Source: an uncultured Roseibium sp. (lineage in GTDB: Bacteria; Pseudomonadota; Alphaproteobacteria; Rhizobiales; Stappiaceae). From it: a stretch of 64,000 bases of DNA. The stretch covers positions 1,462,001 to 1,526,000 of the forward strand of contig NZ_OY769915.1 in assembly GCF_963669205.1 (NCBI RefSeq), in the 5' to 3' direction. A program made the translations under genes and the position numbers. Position 1 is the stretch's first letter. Each line of letters begins with the position of its first letter. Positions 8,002 through 17,058 of the stretch are shown one piece after another. Below the pieces are notes generated by a model, which ran no database searches, was not told the DNA's origin, and worked only from the letters and a program-made list of their open reading frames with translations.

Positions 8002-9245
8002 TTCCAGCCACCGGCATAGGTCTTGTAGAAGATGTGCAGGCCGACCTGACCGCGTTTCGCCATCGATCTTGCCCAACGCGGGTTGACGTAGGTCGCATGG
8101 TAATGCGTCGAGGCGTCGACCATTTTCAGGTATTGCTTGCCGTCGGCAACCTCGCGCGCAAGCCGCTGGGCGGTCTTCCACGCACCCTTGCTCGAGATCC
8201 GGTCCTTGATGCCGTCGCAGGCGAAGGAGAACTGGCAGCGGTTGCGTTTGTGCTTGTTCTGGTAGACCACGCCGCAGATGGAATTCGGATAGGACGGGTT
8301 CTTGACGCGGTTCAGGACGACCTGGGCAACGGCCACCTGGCCCTCTTCCGTTTCGCCGCGCGCCTCGAAATAAATGGCTTCGGCAAGGCAGCGCTGTTCC
8401 TTTTTGGAACCGACAGCAAGCGGCAGCGGTTTTTGCGCCCACCAATGCGGATTGTTTGGATCTTCCGGTGGTGGCAGTTCCTGCTCGTACTTGGCCGCTC
8501 CGAACAATGCGTCGAACGGTTCCTTGGTTTCCTTCACGCTGTCCGGTGCATAGGCGGAAACGAGGGAAAAGCTGGCTGCCGCCGCGTTGCGCGCCATCAT
8601 GATCTTCTGGAGATCCAGCGGACCGTCTTCGAGAAGGCCGTCTCTTCCGGCCTCGGCAAGGCGGCTGCTTTCCTTGGAATCCAGCGGCTCGGGTTTGACG
8701 AAGGCGACCCGTGGCAGGTCCTCGTGTTTCTTTTGGTTGGAGATCAGGCTGGACATCGCATAGACGTTGCCGGCCGCCCGGTCGACCAGATGCCGGTCCG
8801 GTGCAACTGTGATCTTTCTGTTGCCTTTCGCGGATTTGTTCGTCGCGATTTCGTCGGGGATCTCGACCGGCCGTGCGCTCGCGACAACATCGCCGAGCCC
8901 GTAAAGCGGACGTGCCTCGGTTCCCTTTTCAGCCGATGTCAGCGTGAGCACCGGAGCGCTCGTGTAATCGGGCGCCGCAGGCGTTCCAAGGGCAAGTTTC
9001 GGGGTGATCCTGGTGGTGAAATTCGCCGGTTCGAGTGCCATCATCCAGCGGGGAGACTGGTCATGGCGGGCATTGATCAGGGCGAAAATGTCCTGATCCC
9101 CGATCGAACCGCCAAGCCCGAAAAACAGGAGGGGGCTCGCGGCGAGCGCGTATTTCAGACGGCGCAGGCGGACATGCGCCGGCGTCCTGCTCCGTGTCAC
9201 TTTCAGAAAAAGTTGCATTCCTACGCGGGATCCAGGGCCAAACAT
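7998..9245 (-). CDS. Cell wall hydrolase, SleB family, membrane anchored
   Basis: This is a 415-residue protein. A basic N-terminus and one hydrophobic segment (about 32-47) form a signal anchor. It is followed by about 230 low-conservation residues and a C-terminal SleB/hydrolase-2 domain (about 285-415). The domain has the typical CLAEAIYFEARGE and AVAQVVLNRVKNP motifs, with the presumed catalytic Glu in YFEARGE, and ends in HIFYKTYAGGW. In spores SleB is a cortex-lytic enzyme; in non-sporulating alphaproteobacteria the domain is thought to cleave peptidoglycan in the periplasm. ATG 9245 is chosen (GGAG about 10 nt upstream); ATG 9218 is an alternative. The stop codon lies inside a palindromic repeat. 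Confidence 0.85.
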   Translation of the reverse strand: MFGPGSRVGMQLFLKVTRSRTPAHVRLRRLKYALAASPLLFFGLGGSIGDQDIFALINARHDQSPRWMMALEPANFTTRITPKLALGTPAAPDYTSAPVLTLTSAEKGTEARPLYGLGDVVASARPVEIPDEIATNKSAKGNRKITVAPDRHLVDRAAGNVYAMSSLISNQKKHEDLPRVAFVKPEPLDSKESSRLAEAGRDGLLEDGPLDLQKIMMARNAAAASFSLVSAYAPDSVKETKEPFDALFGAAKYEQELPPPEDPNNPHWWAQKPLPLAVGSKKEQRCLAEAIYFEARGETEEGQVAVAQVVLNRVKNPSYPNSICGVVYQNKHKRNRCQFSFACDGIKDRISSKGAWKTAQRLAREVADGKQYLKMVDASTHYHATYVNPRWARSMAKRGQVGLHIFYKTYAGGWN

Positions 9246-9485
9246 ACGCAGCCAACTCCAACTCGTTTCACACCGTCCCGATGCGCCGGGCGATAAGTAC
9301 TAACGCTCTGTAAACAGTGGCGCTGGAAATGAGGATGCAGGCTTAACCTTGAAAGAGCGTTAATGAGCGTGAATTTGGCCGGTATTCGCAGCGTTTTTTC
9401 TGCGCGGGGCAAATTTATGGTTAATGCAGCAAGGTGTTATGTTGCAATCACGGATGGTTTACTGCCGGAATTTCTTAAGAAGGTC

Positions 9486-10469
9486 TTAACGATTGCCCAG
9501 CCGCAGGCCGGGTGCCGGGCGCTCGCTCATGAGCTGGTGCCGGAAGCGGAAAAGCGCTGCCGGACGTCCTCCGGTCGTCGTTGAGGTTGCCCCGGTCGGT
9601 TCGACGAGATCGGCATTTTCAACCAGCCGCCTGAAATTCTGCTTGTGCAGGTGCCGGCCCGAGATGGCTTCCACTGAAGTCTGTAACTCCGTCAGCGTGA
9701 ACACTTCCGGCATGAGTTCGAAAATGACCGGGCGGTATTTCAGCTTGCCGCGCAATCGTGTAATGGCCGTCGCCAGGACCCGCCTGTGGTCGAAGCGCAT
9801 GGACACGCCGAGATAGGGCTGGTCGTTTCGCGCAAGCGCTGCAGGCCGGCCGTCGCGCTTTGCCTCCGGCACGAGACCGGCCTCGTAAAGCAGTTCGTAC
9901 CGCTCCAGGGCCCGTTCCTCGTCCCAGTGCGAGGCTTCCAGGCCGAAGGCGAGGCGCACCCGCTCCTGCCGGTCCAGCGGTTTGGGAGGTTCTCCTTCCG
10001 GAGGCGGTTCCTGTGCCCAGGCTTCCAGTGCAGGCAGGATGTCGGTGTCGAGCAACGCGGGCCTGCCGGCGCGCCAGTCTTCCCAGGGAAAGTAGTCGTA
10101 CCAGGACCGCCAGGCGGACTTGTGCCTTGCCAGCGTATTTTCGGAATCGGTTGTCTGGCGGGTGAGCGCGAGATAGCCGACCGACACCACGTGCGGCCCC
10201 TCGTCGCCCGATACCCGGTGCCGCCCGCGATCGCCGAACGTGTAGAGCTGTTCCACGTATCCGAGACGCAAGGCAGTCTGGCTTTCCACCCAGGATCTCA
10301 GACCGATCTCGATCGTTCTGTGGTGGATAGGATCGAAGGGGCCGTATGGCAGGCTGTCGAGTTCGCCGTTGTTCTCGTCGTTGACGTGAACGATCTGCGG
10401 CAGCCCGTTCGAAACGGATACAACGACCGCATTCAATCCGATCTCGATACTGGCGTGCCTGTTCGGCAT
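9486..10469 (-). CDS. nadQ: NadQ-type NAD biosynthesis regulator (COG4111)
   Basis: The 327-residue protein matches what I know of the 'NAD regulator in Alphaproteobacteria' family. The N-terminal half is a Nudix-like sensor without a complete Nudix box. The C-terminal part, from about residue 240 (YRPVIFELMPEVFTLTELQ to GRPAALFRFR), is a winged-helix DNA-binding domain like that of NrtR. It is known as the regulator of nadABC in this class. The start at 10469 has AGGGAG 7 nt upstream. It is the last gene of the operon ygfZ-HD-phosphatase-nadQ, 22 bp after the phosphatase. A palindrome fit for a dimeric repressor overlaps the nadA promoter, which supports the assignment. Confidence 0.85.
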   Translation of the reverse strand: MPNRHASIEIGLNAVVVSVSNGLPQIVHVNDENNGELDSLPYGPFDPIHHRTIEIGLRSWVESQTALRLGYVEQLYTFGDRGRHRVSGDEGPHVVSVGYLALTRQTTDSENTLARHKSAWRSWYDYFPWEDWRAGRPALLDTDILPALEAWAQEPPPEGEPPKPLDRQERVRLAFGLEASHWDEERALERYELLYEAGLVPEAKRDGRPAALARNDQPYLGVSMRFDHRRVLATAITRLRGKLKYRPVIFELMPEVFTLTELQTSVEAISGRHLHKQNFRRLVENADLVEPTGATSTTTGGRPAALFRFRHQLMSERPAPGLRLGNR

Positions 10470-10491
10470 AAAGGCTCCCTGAACTGGTTCC

Positions 10492-10998
10492 CTAATCGAG
10501 CGGCATGATGAACGGGGTGCCTTCGAAAGCGTTGGCACCGCGACCGATGCCGCGTATGGCGTCGATCATGCGCCCGTTGCGTCCGAGTAACTTGTCAGCC
10601 ATGGCGACGAGGCGGGCGTTCGGGGTCGCCGAAGCCGAGTTCTCGCGCAACAGCGTCGCGAGCCGGTATTCGTCCGCCTCGGGATTGAGGGCACAGGCTG
10701 CCACATAGGCCCCCGCTGTCGAGCGGCTGATGCCTGCCCAGCAGTGAATCACGAGCGGTGCGCTCCTGTCCCATTCGGAGACAAAAGCCAGAAGATCCTC
10801 GATATGTTTCTCATTGGGTGGTGTCAGGCCCGCGATCTGTTCGACAATGTCGTTGAAGGCGAGGAAGAGATGCCGGTCGGGCTGTACGCCTTCAGGTGTT
10901 GGAACATCCATTTCGGCGTTGATCAGCGTGATAATGGACTTCGCGCCGGTCGAGGCGACGGTATCGTTCAGTTTCGAAAGGGAGCACACGTGCAGCAT
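10492..10998 (-). CDS. Tyrosine/dual-specificity phosphatase family protein
   Basis: This 168-residue cytoplasmic protein carries the CX5R phosphatase loop as HCWAGISRS (about residues 85-93): nucleophilic Cys, phosphate-binding Arg and the following Ser. A possible general-acid Asp lies upstream in the 45-60 region. The family in alphaproteobacteria is annotated as tyrosine phosphatase-like; the physiological substrate is unknown. It is placed between the HD hydrolase and nadQ in a tight minus-strand operon. The ribosome site is weak, consistent with translational coupling to the gene upstream. Confidence 0.8.
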   Translation of the reverse strand: MLHVCSLSKLNDTVASTGAKSIITLINAEMDVPTPEGVQPDRHLFLAFNDIVEQIAGLTPPNEKHIEDLLAFVSEWDRSAPLVIHCWAGISRSTAGAYVAACALNPEADEYRLATLLRENSASATPNARLVAMADKLLGRNGRMIDAIRGIGRGANAFEGTPFIMPLD

Positions 10999-11053
10999 GA
11001 CGGGACCAGAGTTATCGTTTCACTTAGTAAATTAGGGTCATTCGCAGGCAAGG

Positions 11054-11812
11054 TCACGCCTTTGCTTGCTTGCTTTTTCCGTTGTTCCCAGCTTCACGCA
11101 ACTTTTCGATCTCATCGAAGCGCTTGAGGAACATCTCCTGGGCCACGGCAACGGACATGGGCTCAAGACCGTAACTTAGGGTGCCTTCGTTTGTTGCCGC
11201 CGGACCGGCCGGCCTGCCGAAAATCCGGGCGGCTTCCTCCTCGTCGAAGCCGGCCAGCTCGACGGCTTCGTAATAGGCGCAGATGATGTCTGCCCGCTTT
11301 GCCAGTTTCTTGACCGTCTGAGGGATCTCCGCAGGCAGTCCGAAACGAAGATGGATCGCTGCCTGCAGGCGCGCTTCCACGGCCTTGTAGGCTTCACCGA
11401 TCACCGCCTTGAACGGGGAAATCATGTCCCCGATGACATATTCGGGGGCGTCATGCAGCAGGACGGCCTGACGCCAGTCCGGCGAGAGGTCGGGTTTCAG
11501 CTTCAGGGCGATCTCTTCGACGATCAGGCAGTGTTCCGCAACGGAAAACGCATGGTCTCCATGGGTCTGACCGTTCCAGCGGGCAACGCGGGCCAACCCG
11601 TGCGCAATGTCGGAAATCTCGACATCAAGAGGCGAGGGGTCCAGCAGATTGAGGCGTCGGCCTGACAACATGCGCTGCCAGGCGCGGGGAGGCTGATCGG
11701 GACGGGTGATTGGTATTGTTCCTTGATGAACTTGGGTGGCTTCAGTCCGGGTCGGTCTTGTCCGGAAGAGAGAAATCGGCCCAGTCGGGTATGCGGACCT
11801 CGATCTCGACAT
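11054..11812 (-). CDS. HD domain hydrolase (YfbR-like nucleotidase family)
   Basis: The HD superfamily metal-site residues are visible: H in GDHAFSVAEH, the HD pair in AVLLHDAPEYVIGDM, and a downstream Asp in the KRADIICAYYEA helix. The family hydrolyses phosphate esters of nucleotides; the substrate here is unknown. The N-terminus is uncertain. ATG 11812 gives 252 residues but overlaps ygfZ by 71 bp. ATG 11671 gives 205 residues but would cut the usually conserved PRAWQRMLSGRR stretch. Initiation at a rare codon near 11710-11716, after AAGGAA, is a third possibility. It belongs to the ygfZ-nadQ operon. Confidence 0.8.
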   Translation of the reverse strand: MSRSRSAYPTGPISLFRTRPTRTEATQVHQGTIPITRPDQPPRAWQRMLSGRRLNLLDPSPLDVEISDIAHGLARVARWNGQTHGDHAFSVAEHCLIVEEIALKLKPDLSPDWRQAVLLHDAPEYVIGDMISPFKAVIGEAYKAVEARLQAAIHLRFGLPAEIPQTVKKLAKRADIICAYYEAVELAGFDEEEAARIFGRPAGPAATNEGTLSYGLEPMSVAVAQEMFLKRFDEIEKLREAGNNGKSKQAKA

Positions 11813-12635
11813 CACCGCAGTTTAACGGGCTGCCGTTGTCCTTGGCCTGGGCAACCTTGTCAAGGCGCAGGAGCGCGAGCCCGACACTTTCGCCCGTTTC
11901 CGATGCAATGGACGAGCCGAGTTCGCCGATGCTTTTTCCTTGTGCCGTTACCGGTGTCCCCTTTTCGGGCAGCGCACGGCCAGCGTCGACAAGAACGAAC
12001 CTCTTGCGCGCGGTACCCCGGTGCTGGACCCGCGATACCACCTCCTGTCCGACATAGCAGCCCTTCGTGAACGACACCCCGCCCAACTGGTCGAGATCGG
12101 CGTCATGCGGGAAAATATCCGAATAGGAATAGTCTTTCTGTCCCTCCGGAACACCCGTTGCAATGCGATGTTGCTCATAGGCCTCCAGATCGGCTTCGGT
12201 TGCGCCCGTCTGACCGGCCATCGCGGCGACGGGCGCAACGATGCGCCAGCCGAGCAGCGGTGTCCGGGGATCTGTCACGGCAACAAGGGCGCCGTCGGTC
12301 TCCGCCGGGCCGTCCCAGACGGCAAAGACGCCCGTCTCCGGGTCAAGCGGTTCAAGGTCGACCTTCGCTCTCAGCCTGTAGAAGGTGAGGCGTTTCAGGA
12401 GGTCCGTTGCCGCAACGGCCGGCACGTCGGCGACATAGCCGTCATCCGTCCGGTAGAGCAGGAAGTCGAACAGGATCTTGCCTTGCGGGGTCAGCAACGC
12501 GGCGGAGGAAGCACCGTTTGCGTCGGTCTCCTCGACGTCGGCAGTAACGAGATTCTGCAGAAAATGATGCGCGTCGTCCCCGGCGATCCGGATCAGGGCG
12601 CGATCGGTGAGATGGGCAATCTTTGCGGACGGCAA
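11742..12635 (-). CDS. ygfZ: Folate-binding YgfZ/GcvT-like protein
   Basis: The 297-residue product has the YgfZ signature KGCYVGQEV with its conserved Cys (about residue 193), preceded by the aminomethyltransferase-like folate fold (LLTPQGKILFDFLLYR). YgfZ (IBA57-like) supports assembly or repair of certain [4Fe-4S] proteins and is needed for tRNA methylthiolation by MiaB. Translation probably starts at TTG 12635, with AGGAG 6 nt upstream. It is the first gene of the minus-strand operon that ends with nadQ. A link with the Fe-S enzyme NadA is possible but inferred. It is divergent from the dihydroorotase gene. Confidence 0.88.
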   Translation of the reverse strand: MPSAKIAHLTDRALIRIAGDDAHHFLQNLVTADVEETDANGASSAALLTPQGKILFDFLLYRTDDGYVADVPAVAATDLLKRLTFYRLRAKVDLEPLDPETGVFAVWDGPAETDGALVAVTDPRTPLLGWRIVAPVAAMAGQTGATEADLEAYEQHRIATGVPEGQKDYSYSDIFPHDADLDQLGGVSFTKGCYVGQEVVSRVQHRGTARKRFVLVDAGRALPEKGTPVTAQGKSIGELGSSIASETGESVGLALLRLDKVAQAKDNGSPLNCGDVEIEVRIPDWADFSLPDKTDPD

Positions 12636-12808
12636 GAGGGGCTCCTGGAACAGAGGTGTCGCGACGGATGTCTACCGGCGAAATAGTTCTTTTGGATGCG
12701 GACGGCAAGGTTGGGATTTCGTCTCGCGCATCTGGTTCTTTTTCTGCCGCGCGCGTATAAGCCCGGTAGAAGCACAAGCCTGATCCAGAGACTGCGGGAG
12801 GATATTCC

Positions 12809-14140
12809 ATGAGCGAGACCTATGACCTGATCCTGAAGGGGGGAACCGTGGTCAATCAGGACGGGGAAGGTGTTCGCGATGTCGCCATCCGGGACGGACG
12901 GATCGCCGGGATAGGATCGTTTGATGCGACCCAGGCGGGTGAAACGATCGACTGCACCGGACTGCATGTGTTGCCGGGTGTCATGGACACCCAGGTGCAT
13001 TTTCGCGAACCGGGCCTCGACCACAAGGAAGACCTTGAAACGGGCTCCCGCGCAGCCGTGATGGGCGGTGTCACAACGGTCTTTGAGATGCCGAACACGA
13101 ATCCGCTGACGACCGACGAAGGGGCTCTCGCGGACAAGGTCAGGCGCGGGCACCACCGCATGCATTGCGATTTTGCCTTCTGGGTCGGCGGGACGCGCGA
13201 AAACGTGAAGGATATTCCGGAGCTTGAACGCCTGCCCGCTGCAGCCGGCATCAAGGTCTTCATGGGCTCATCGACCGGCAATCTGCTTGTGGAAGACGAT
13301 GACGGGGTGCGCGACATTCTTTCCGTGACCCGCCGCCGTGCAGCCTTCCATTCGGAAGACGAGTTCCGTCTCAGGGATCGTCAGGGCGAGCGTATCGAGG
13401 GCGACCCGCGCTCACACCCGGTCTGGCGGGACGTGACCACCGCCTTGCAGTGCACGCAGCGGCTTGTCGGGATCGCGCGCGAAACCGGCGCGAAGATTCA
13501 CATTCTGCACCTGTCGACGGCCGAGGAGGTCGACTACCTGATCGACCACAAGGATGTCGCCTCGATCGAGGTCACACCGCATCACCTGACCCTGACGGAC
13601 GAGGCCTACGAGCGCCTCGGGACCCTTGTTCAGATGAACCCGCCGGTGCGTGAACCGCGTCATTCGCAGCGCTTGTGGTGGGGTCTTGAGCAGGGCATCC
13701 TCGATATCTTCGGCTCCGACCACGCTCCTCATCTTCTGGAAGAAAAGCAGAAGTCCTATCCGGCGTCGCCTTCCGGCATGACGGGCGTACAGACACTTGT
13801 TCCCATCATGCTGGATCACGTCGGCAACGGACGCTTGAGCCTTGCAAGGTTTGTCGACATGACCAGCGCCGGGCCGGCACGCCTGTTCCAGACGGCGCGC
13901 AAGGGGCGCATCGCGGTCGGTTATGATGCCGATTTCACCGTCGTCGACCTGAAGCGGCGCGAAACCATCACCAACGACTGGATTGCCTCCAAATGCGGCT
14001 GGACGCCCTATGACGGCAAGGACGTCACCGGCTGGCCGGTCGGAACGATGGTCCGTGGCCGGCGGGTCATGTGGGAAGGCGAGTTGACCACGCCGTCGAC
14101 GGGCGAGGCGGTCCTGTTTCAGGATGGCCTGAAAAAATAG
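12809..14140 (+). CDS. pyrC: Dihydroorotase
   Basis: This 443-residue member of the amidohydrolase superfamily is a type I dihydroorotase by length and motifs. Metal ligands are seen in VMDTQVHFREPG (HxR), with KVFMGSSTG containing the carboxylated-lysine position, HILHLSTAEE, EVTPHHL and GSDHAPH. The enzyme cyclises carbamoyl-aspartate to dihydroorotate in pyrimidine synthesis. ATG 12809 has GGGAGG upstream. All metal-site motifs are intact, so it should be a catalytic form rather than the inactive PyrC' partner of aspartate transcarbamoylase. Allantoinase and other cyclic amidases are related alternatives. Confidence 0.88.
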   Translation: MSETYDLILKGGTVVNQDGEGVRDVAIRDGRIAGIGSFDATQAGETIDCTGLHVLPGVMDTQVHFREPGLDHKEDLETGSRAAVMGGVTTVFEMPNTNPLTTDEGALADKVRRGHHRMHCDFAFWVGGTRENVKDIPELERLPAAAGIKVFMGSSTGNLLVEDDDGVRDILSVTRRRAAFHSEDEFRLRDRQGERIEGDPRSHPVWRDVTTALQCTQRLVGIARETGAKIHILHLSTAEEVDYLIDHKDVASIEVTPHHLTLTDEAYERLGTLVQMNPPVREPRHSQRLWWGLEQGILDIFGSDHAPHLLEEKQKSYPASPSGMTGVQTLVPIMLDHVGNGRLSLARFVDMTSAGPARLFQTARKGRIAVGYDADFTVVDLKRRETITNDWIASKCGWTPYDGKDVTGWPVGTMVRGRRVMWEGELTTPSTGEAVLFQDGLKK

Positions 14141-14413
14141 CAGACAATTCAGCGGCCGGGTCCTCGGGGAAGACCGCGTTGGGGTGCGTTGATGACGCGC
14201 GCCCAGGGTCTTGTGCGCGTGTCTGATAACCATCCGAACAATTTGTGATGTGTATAACAGCGCCGACTTGCCTAAAATGACAGGGTGGTATTGCAAACAC
14301 GGGAAGGAAACCAACGGGTAACTGTGTTTCCTAACCCGATCTAAAAGGGTTTTAAGTAGAGTTTTCAGCGAGCTTCAGGGTTCAGCGTTAGAGAGCTCAG
14401 GGATGTCGTCAAA

Positions 14414-15625
14414 ATGTTTCAGTTTATGCGTAAAGGCGGACTTGGCGTTCTTGTCACGGCCGCGATTTTTTCAGCCGGCGCCGTTTCCGCGGCCGCCGCA
14501 CGTGACACCGCAGCCGATACCGTTAAGGAAGCCGTCGACGAGACACCGCTTCACATGCTCGTGTCGATCGACGACCAGCAGATCAAGGTCTATCGCGGCC
14601 TGGACCTGATCGAGCAATCTCCGATTTCGTCCGGAAAACGCGGCCACAGCACGCCGACAGGCGTATTCTCGATCCTTGAGAAGCGGCGCAAGCACTTTTC
14701 CAATCTTTACGACAATGCTCCGATGCCGTTCATGCAGCGCCTGACATGGTCGGGTATCGCACTTCATGTCGGCAAGCTGCCCGGCTATCCGGCGTCGCAC
14801 GGCTGCATTCGCCTGCCGCGCCCTTTCGCCAAGTCGCTCTACAAGATGACCAACCGGGGCATGCATGTGGTCGTGACCCGCGGCTCCGCCGCGCCGCAGG
14901 CCGTCAGCCATGATGTCCTGCCGCAGCCTTTCGTGCCGGCGACGGAAGTCGCCAGCCTGTCCGGATCGACAATCGACGCGGATCCGGCACTTCGTGGTGC
15001 GATCAGCCCGGCAACATTGCGGGCGGCTCTTGAAATTGCGCAGCCGGAGAACCCGCATTTCGACCGCCCGCTGCGCATGATCATCACGCCGCGCAAGCAG
15101 CCGAACAAGATCAAGGTGCTGCAGAAGCTCCTGAACGAAATGGGCTACAAGGCGGGACCCGTCGACGGTGTCGTCGGCCGCAAGACCCGCGCCGCGATCG
15201 GCCTCTACCAGGAAATCACCGATCAGCCGGTAACGGAGAAGGTGACGGACGCCCTGATCGCACGTGTTCACCTGGATGCAGGCTACGAGAAAAGCCACAA
15301 TGCGACCCTTCGCGTGCGCCGCAAGTTCAGGGACATTTATTCCGCGCCGGTCTCCATCAAGCATCTGGAGCAGGAAATCGGCACGCATGTCTACACCGCG
15401 CTCGACTTCGAACAGGGTGAGGACAGCGTCGAGTGGATCGCGGTATCCGCAGAAGGCGACCGCGGCGGACCTTCTGATGACGTCCTGAACCGCATAGACA
15501 TCCCGGAAAAGGTTGTGCGCGATCTTTCGAGGATGCTGACGCCTGGTACCTCGCTGACGATCACGGACCGGAGCTTCAAGCGCAACACCGGTCTTGGCAC
15601 GGACTTCGTCGTGATCACCCGCTGA
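14414..15625 (+). CDS. Periplasmic L,D-transpeptidase with peptidoglycan-binding domain
   Basis: This is a 403-residue exported protein. A signal peptide (about 1-28, ending SAAAA) is followed by a YkuD catalytic domain (about 45-160) containing the active-site motif SHGCIRLP with the nucleophilic Cys. Next come a linker rich in Ala and Pro and a PG_binding_1 repeat (about 232-268, IKVLQKLLNEMGY and GVVGRKTRAAI). The family forms 3-3 crosslinks or attaches proteins to peptidoglycan. A conserved C-terminal segment follows (about 290-403). It stands alone, with 273 bp upstream and a clear terminator downstream. Short AT-rich stretches precede the gene but no firm promoter was identified. Confidence 0.9.
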   Translation: MFQFMRKGGLGVLVTAAIFSAGAVSAAAARDTAADTVKEAVDETPLHMLVSIDDQQIKVYRGLDLIEQSPISSGKRGHSTPTGVFSILEKRRKHFSNLYDNAPMPFMQRLTWSGIALHVGKLPGYPASHGCIRLPRPFAKSLYKMTNRGMHVVVTRGSAAPQAVSHDVLPQPFVPATEVASLSGSTIDADPALRGAISPATLRAALEIAQPENPHFDRPLRMIITPRKQPNKIKVLQKLLNEMGYKAGPVDGVVGRKTRAAIGLYQEITDQPVTEKVTDALIARVHLDAGYEKSHNATLRVRRKFRDIYSAPVSIKHLEQEIGTHVYTALDFEQGEDSVEWIAVSAEGDRGGPSDDVLNRIDIPEKVVRDLSRMLTPGTSLTITDRSFKRNTGLGTDFVVITR

Positions 15626-15657
15626 TACTATCCCGGCAGTCGCGAACAGAATAAAAG

Positions 15658-15681
15658 CCCCCGCATCCGCGGGGGTTTTTT
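15658..15681 (+). terminator. Rho-independent terminator after the L,D-transpeptidase
   Basis: CCCCCGC (15658-15664), a 4-nt loop ATCC, then GCGGGGG (15669-15675), followed by six T. It separates the transpeptidase from btaA. Confidence 0.95.
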
Positions 15682-15712
15682 ATTATCCGGATAACTCCGG
15701 TTTTTGGGCGCA

Positions 15713-15730
15713 GCGTCACCAAACTGTCGT
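15713..15730 (+). promoter_or_regulatory. Candidate Pho box upstream of btaA
   Basis: GCGTCACCAAACTGTCGT resembles two PhoB half-sites (CTGTCAT-like) spaced 11 bp apart. The second half matches 6 of 7 and the first 4 of 7 (GTCA core). It lies 54 bp before the btaA ATG, a usual activator position. Phosphate control of betaine-lipid synthesis is known in Rhodobacter and Sinorhizobium; that this site is used is inferred. Confidence 0.5.
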
Positions 15731-15783
15731 CTCACTCACGTATCGGAAGGCTGTTTATTCGCGCGGCGACCCGGGAGAAAATC

Positions 15784-17046
15784 ATGGCGCAGAGCACGCT
15801 TACAGCATCCAAGAAACGGCTCAACAGTGCGGTTCACCGCTCGGACGCCACCTCTCGGGAAGGAATATTGGAGCGTCTCTTCACCTTTGCGTTCAAGGGT
15901 CTGGTCTATCCGCAGATCTGGGAAGATCCGGACGTGGACATGAAGGCGCTGCGCCTGACGCCGGACTCGCGCATGATCGCGATTGCCTCGGGCGGCTGCA
16001 ACGTCATGTCCTATCTCACGGCAAACCCCGCGGAAATCACCGCCGTCGATCTCAACCGGGCCCATGTTGCGCTCGGGCGCCTGAAACTCGCCGCCGCAAG
16101 GCACTTCCCGAATTACGAGACGTTCTACAGGTTTTTCGGCGAGGCGGATGAAAAGGCCAATGTCGCGGCCTACAACCGCTTCCTGAAAGATAATCTTGAC
16201 GCCGAAACCATCGCCTATTGGGAAGGGCGCGACATTGCCAACTGGGGCCGCAAGCGGATCACGCTGTTTTCGCGCGACCTCTACCATCACGGTTTGCTTG
16301 GCTATTGCATCGGGGCTGGCCATCTCGTTGCGAAGCTCTACGGCATCGATCCCAAGCACATGGTCAAGACACGATCGCTGGAAGAGCAGCGCACCTTCTT
16401 CGATAGCGCCCTGGCGCCGCTGTTCGACAAGCGGCTCGTTCGTTGGGCGACCTCGAAGAAAATGTCGCTCTACGGTCTTGGCATTCCGCCCGCACAGTAT
16501 GATGCGCTTGTCTCGGCAAATGCCGAGGGCGACATGTCCGCGGTCCTCAAGGATCGGCTTGAAAAACTCGCCTGTGATTTTTCCATGAAGGACAACTACT
16601 TCGCCTGGCAGGCATTCGGGCGCGGATATGCACCTCAGGCGGGTGAGTCGTCCGGCGAGGCCGGCCCTCTGCCACCCTATCTGAAGCGTGCGCATTTCGA
16701 AGATATCCGTGACCGTGCCGGCCGCGTCCGCGTGCTCAACCGGAACTTCACCGAACACCTCCAGTCAGCTTCAAATGACAGCCTCGACGCCTATGTTCTG
16801 CTCGACGCACAGGACTGGATGACAGACACGCAGCTGAACGCTCTCTGGTCGGAAATCACGCGAACGGCCAGGCCCGGCGCGAGGGTGGTTTTCCGCACCG
16901 CCGCCGCGCCCACTCTTCTTCCGGGGCGGGTCGCCGACGAGACGCAGGACTGCTGGACCTATGAAGAAGAGGAAAGCCTGGAACTGGGCCGGCAGGATCG
17001 TTCGTCCATCTATGGCGGCTTCCATCTTTATGTCTACAACGGCTGA
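15784..17046 (+). CDS. btaA: S-adenosylmethionine:diacylglycerol 3-amino-3-carboxypropyltransferase BtaA
   Basis: The 420-residue DUF3419 protein matches the BtaA family: an N-terminal FKGLVYPQIWEDPDVDM block, the SAM-site stretch IASGGCNVMSYL followed by VDLNRAHVALGRLKLAA, and a C-terminal SIYGGFHLY. BtaA transfers the aminocarboxypropyl group of SAM to diacylglycerol at the membrane, giving diacylglyceryl-homoserine, the first step to the phosphorus-free betaine lipid DGTS. The start has GGGAGAA upstream. It is followed 12 bp later by btaB, and a candidate Pho box lies upstream. Together these support a role in lipid remodelling during phosphate starvation. Confidence 0.93.
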   Translation: MAQSTLTASKKRLNSAVHRSDATSREGILERLFTFAFKGLVYPQIWEDPDVDMKALRLTPDSRMIAIASGGCNVMSYLTANPAEITAVDLNRAHVALGRLKLAAARHFPNYETFYRFFGEADEKANVAAYNRFLKDNLDAETIAYWEGRDIANWGRKRITLFSRDLYHHGLLGYCIGAGHLVAKLYGIDPKHMVKTRSLEEQRTFFDSALAPLFDKRLVRWATSKKMSLYGLGIPPAQYDALVSANAEGDMSAVLKDRLEKLACDFSMKDNYFAWQAFGRGYAPQAGESSGEAGPLPPYLKRAHFEDIRDRAGRVRVLNRNFTEHLQSASNDSLDAYVLLDAQDWMTDTQLNALWSEITRTARPGARVVFRTAAAPTLLPGRVADETQDCWTYEEEESLELGRQDRSSIYGGFHLYVYNG

Positions 17047-17058
17047 GCGGGACCTGAC

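Noticed and set aside
9363..9584. 73-codon plus-strand frame between the wall hydrolase and nadQ
   Set aside because: Overlaps the nadQ 3' end in antisense and has no protein features.
11030..11040. TTAGGGTCA as another copy of the palindromic repeat
   Set aside because: Only half of the core is present and there is no extension; likely chance.
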